Below are positions 61,230-64,000 of a stretch of DNA of 64,000 nucleotides, piece by piece (position 1 is the first letter of the stretch; every line of letters starts with the position of its first letter). The translations under genes and the position numbers were made by a program. Source of the DNA: Sphaerisporangium siamense (GTDB taxonomy: Bacteria; Actinomycetota; Actinomycetes; Streptosporangiales; Streptosporangiaceae); contig NZ_JACHND010000001.1 in NCBI RefSeq assembly GCF_014205275.1, positions 3,720,001-3,784,000 on the forward strand. The letters run 5' to 3'. The notes under the pieces were generated by a model. That model searched no databases. It saw only the letters and a program-made list of their open reading frames with translations, and was not told where the DNA came from.

Positions 61230-63818
61230 ATGAGATGGCGACGCGCCCCTAAGGGCGGGAACTCTAACCAAGTGACCGGTGGTTCGTTCTATGGCCCAGT
61301 CATCCAGGCGGGCAACATTGGCAACGTCACGCTACATGTAGCCGAGGGCGCGCCAGCTGCTGTCGCAGGGTTGCCCGCAAGTCCACCTGGGTTTGTAGGT
61401 CGCGACGAGCACCTGCAGCAACTGCGATACTTTCTTGACCCCGCTAGTGAATTCCCCGCGGCCTCAACGATTGCAGTAGTTGTTGGAATGGCTGGAATTG
61501 GTAAGACTGCTCTCACTTTAGTGGCCGCTCGTCAGGCGTTGGACGCTGGTTGGTTCCCCGGCGGAGTTTTGTTCATCGACATGTGCGGTTATCATGCAGA
61601 TAAGGCGGTGCAAGCGGGCGTGGCAGCCGGGCAGCTACTTCGGGCACTCGGCGTGCGCGATACAGATCTGCCCCCGACAGAAGATGAACAACTGATCCTG
61701 TATCGATCAATCTTGGAACAGTATGCTCGGGATGGGCGTCGGCTACTAATCGTCGCCGATAACGTTGCTACTTCTGGTCAGCTTATCCCCCTGCTGCCTG
61801 CTCATAGCTCTCACCGATTGCTGGTTACATCGCGACACACTCTATCGCTGACTGCACGCTATTTCGAGTTGGATATTCTTGCCGAAGCAGAGGCTCTTGC
61901 ACTGTTACGGACGGCTCTGCATGTCGCTGAGCACGACCTGCGCGTGGAGATCTATCCTGATCAAGCCATAGCAATTGTTGAGTTATGTGGGTATCTACCA
62001 CTCGCATTGCAAATCATCGCCGCGCTTATGCGCGCAGAGCCGGATCGCCCTCTTGTGGAAATGGCGGCCGAACTTACCGATGCCCGCGATCGCCTCGCTG
62101 TGCTAGATACCGGTGATGCTGATGAATGGGGACGCCCTGTTGCGGTTCGGGCCGCCTTCGACCTTTCCTACCACCATCTCCTTTCCCAGCGCCCGGAACA
62201 AGCGCGGATCTTCCGACTCATGCCTCTAAATCCCGGGACTGACATCTCCACGGACGCTGCCGCTGCTCTCGCAGGTCAACCACAGGCTGCGGTGCGTCGT
62301 CACCTTGCCGCCCTCGCGCGTGCTCACCTAATCACCCGTGGCAATGAAGGTCGCCGCTGGGGCATGCATGATTTGCTTCGTCTGTACGCCGACGAACATG
62401 GCCGAGATAGTAGTGACGCCGACGATCGCGAACGTGCTCTTGATCGTCTCCTCGATCACTACCTTGTACTAGCCGACAAAGCTGACGACTGTTTGCTGGG
62501 ACCGCTTGCTCCCGCGCCCCAGGGGACCTTTAGGAGCCGCGACAAGGCACTTGCATGGTTCGATGATGAGCGTCTAAGCCTCCTTGGTTCCGTATCTGTC
62601 GCGTATGAGACTCGGCGGTTCAAGGTCGCCTTGGACCTTCCTGGCTGCCTTAACCGATATCTGCGATGGCGGGGCTACTATAGCGATCGCATTACAATCG
62701 ATGTATTGGCTGTGGATGCGGCCCGGCAGCTCCCAGACGCATCCGGAGAGGGTATTGCACTGAATAACCTCGGCAATGCCTTGGGGCAAGTCCGAGATTT
62801 CGATGAAGCTATCCATGCCTACCGAGGCGCCCTTGCTATCTATAGGCAGCTCGGGGACCAGTATCGCGCGGGTCTCACCTTAGGTAATCTTGCCACCGCC
62901 CTGGCGGAGGTACGCCGGTTTGATGAAGCAGTTTCAGCATGCGAAGAAGCGCTGGTCATCTGCCGCCATACTGGTGATCAGCATGGCGAAGCTCAAGCTC
63001 TAAATAACCTTGGTATCGTGTTGCGTGAGGTTCGACGGTTCGAAGAGGCTATCGCTGCTCACAGGCAGGCTCTGGATTTATGGCGCCATCTCGGCGACTT
63101 ATTTCATCAAGGCATGGCATGGAATAATCTCGGCCTTGCTTTAAGTGATTCTCGTTCTTTTCAAGAGGCGGTCGAGGTGCAGCAGCAGGCCTTGGAGATC
63201 AGCCAAAAGATGCAAGACCGATATGGCGAACAATCGGCACTAAATAACCTGGGGTCGGCGTTATTGCGCGTGAGAAATTACGCCGAATCCATCGCTGCTC
63301 ACCAGAAGGCCTTGGAGATTAGCCGACAACTGGAAGATCAAGATGGTGAACGGTCGGCCTTGAATAATCTTGGTCTCGCGCTGGCCGCTGTGGGCGATTT
63401 CGATGAAGCCATATCTATTTACGAGCAAGCTCTGAACATCAGTCGCCAGCTTGGCAAGCAGGATGGTGAGGCTGAAGTGCTAAACAACCTCGGTCTCGCT
63501 TTGATCGAGGTTGCTCTCTATGATCAGGCTAAAGCGGCTTTTCGGGATGTAATCACCATCTGTCGCCATCTCGGTATGCAGCATCGTGAAGCTGCAGCGT
63601 TAAGTAGTCTCGGTCAGACCTTCACTAGGATGGGTCTGCTCGATGAGGCTATTGCCGCCCATCAAAAAGGTCTGGAAATTTGCCGCGACATCGGTGACAA
63701 AGAAGGTGAATTCGCTACACTGATACATCTCGGCGACGCTTTGCGTGCATTTGGCCGTTCTGTGGAAGCTGAAGCAATCTATCAGCAGGCTATCACTATC
63801 TCCGACACCCTAGAATGA
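61230..63818 (+). CDS. NB-ARC/TPR (STAND/NLR-like) protein with N-terminal amyloid-type motif
   Basis: 862 residues. Residues 11-36 (NSNQVTGGSFYGPVIQAGNI and following) are a short Gly/Asn-rich motif shared with the upstream membrane protein. The NB-ARC domain follows: GFVGRDEHLQQL, VVGMAGIGKTAL (Walker A, 86-93), RRLLIVADNV (Walker B) and CGYLPLALQII (GLPLA). From ~500 to the end there are eight or so TPR units of the ALNNLGLALxxVxxFDEAI type. It probably senses a phage trigger through the TPRs and oligomerises. The gap to the effector gene is 110 bp on the same strand. GC content is lower than in the biosynthetic region. Confidence 0.88.
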   Translation: MRWRRAPKGGNSNQVTGGSFYGPVIQAGNIGNVTLHVAEGAPAAVAGLPASPPGFVGRDEHLQQLRYFLDPASEFPAASTIAVVVGMAGIGKTALTLVAARQALDAGWFPGGVLFIDMCGYHADKAVQAGVAAGQLLRALGVRDTDLPPTEDEQLILYRSILEQYARDGRRLLIVADNVATSGQLIPLLPAHSSHRLLVTSRHTLSLTARYFELDILAEAEALALLRTALHVAEHDLRVEIYPDQAIAIVELCGYLPLALQIIAALMRAEPDRPLVEMAAELTDARDRLAVLDTGDADEWGRPVAVRAAFDLSYHHLLSQRPEQARIFRLMPLNPGTDISTDAAAALAGQPQAAVRRHLAALARAHLITRGNEGRRWGMHDLLRLYADEHGRDSSDADDRERALDRLLDHYLVLADKADDCLLGPLAPAPQGTFRSRDKALAWFDDERLSLLGSVSVAYETRRFKVALDLPGCLNRYLRWRGYYSDRITIDVLAVDAARQLPDASGEGIALNNLGNALGQVRDFDEAIHAYRGALAIYRQLGDQYRAGLTLGNLATALAEVRRFDEAVSACEEALVICRHTGDQHGEAQALNNLGIVLREVRRFEEAIAAHRQALDLWRHLGDLFHQGMAWNNLGLALSDSRSFQEAVEVQQQALEISQKMQDRYGEQSALNNLGSALLRVRNYAESIAAHQKALEISRQLEDQDGERSALNNLGLALAAVGDFDEAISIYEQALNISRQLGKQDGEAEVLNNLGLALIEVALYDQAKAAFRDVITICRHLGMQHREAAALSSLGQTFTRMGLLDEAIAAHQKGLEICRDIGDKEGEFATLIHLGDALRAFGRSVEAEAIYQQAITISDTLE

Positions 63819-64000
63819 TTGCATTGCTGCTAGTATAGCTGGATAACGGCGGGAGTAGACGTCCAGGACGACGCAGCAGTGGACCTTGCCCTGCGGGGTC
63901 GGGTGTTCGGTGATGTCGGTGAACCACGGCTGGTTGAGCCCGCTCCTGCTAATAGCCGGTCGACATGTCGGTCGCTGTTGGCACCTCCGAATCGAGTGCC
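63815..64000 (-). pseudogene. IS3-family transposase fragment at the right edge
   Basis: Read on the minus strand, the frame gives SRSGLNQPWFTDITEHPTPQ and GKVHCCVVLDVYSRR, the start of the OrfB integrase core (first catalytic Asp in FTDITEH, second region VLDVYSR). It then diverges and stops at 63815, overlapping the NB-ARC gene's stop. The 5-prime end lies beyond the window. It is a truncated insertion sequence. Confidence 0.75.

Overview
The window comes from a high-GC actinomycete. This is inferred from the very strong G/C preference at codon third positions, many GTG starts, long chains of genes joined by ATGA/GTGA overlaps, rare TTA codons, and F420/LLM-type and actinobacterial defence families. 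I cannot name the genus. The left half is extremely GC-rich and compact. From about 32.3 kb base composition becomes mixed and mobile-element debris appears.

Region 1 (1 to about 32.1 kb) is a secondary-metabolite gene cluster. Five genes form a clear 3-amino-5-hydroxybenzoate (AHBA) set: RifM-like phosphatase (12396), RifJ-like dehydratase (13051), RifL-like oxidoreductase (21023), RifN-like sugar kinase (22989) and AHBA synthase RifK-like (23924). The RifG- and RifH-type steps are not in the window. Around them lie an adenylate-forming ligase fused to a methyltransferase-like domain, two carrier proteins, a phosphopantetheinyl transferase, a family-2 glycosyltransferase and an LmbE/PIG-L deacetylase. 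That combination recalls the early mitomycin logic: AHBA on a carrier protein, glycosylation, then sugar N-deacetylation. Unusual extras are four alkaline-phosphatase-superfamily proteins (one with its active site lost), three radical SAM enzymes (two of B12 type), three luciferase-like oxidoreductases, two paralogous alpha/alpha-barrel proteins, a transglutaminase-like enzyme, a P450, a cupin and a 41-residue peptide gene. I see no polyketide synthase, exporter or pathway regulator; the cluster runs off the left edge.

Region 2 (32.4 to 40.2 kb) is a transition zone. It holds two HNH endonucleases on the minus strand (one looks like a phosphorothioate-binding ScoMcrA-type enzyme), a poorly coding stretch with two small coupled ORFs, an M48-peptidase/membrane-protein pair, a decayed transposase, and the 3-prime half of a tRNA-Arg(UCU) gene on the minus strand. 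That half-tRNA looks like the attachment-site scar of an integrated island extending to the right.

Region 3 (40.7 to 64 kb) is a defence island. It carries a dynamin-like GTPase with a likely leaderless start, a low-GC GHKL ATPase, and a PP-loop (PAPS-reductase-like) protein. Next comes a minus-strand helicase/GHKL ATPase/PLD-nuclease operon, divergent from a complete sspABCD-type DNA phosphorothioation operon (cysteine desulfurase, DUF4007, large ATPase, PAPS-reductase-like). Last is a two-gene pair that looks like an amyloid-signalling immune module: a small two-helix membrane protein and an NB-ARC/TPR receptor share a short FxGPVxQ motif. A truncated IS3-type transposase closes the window.
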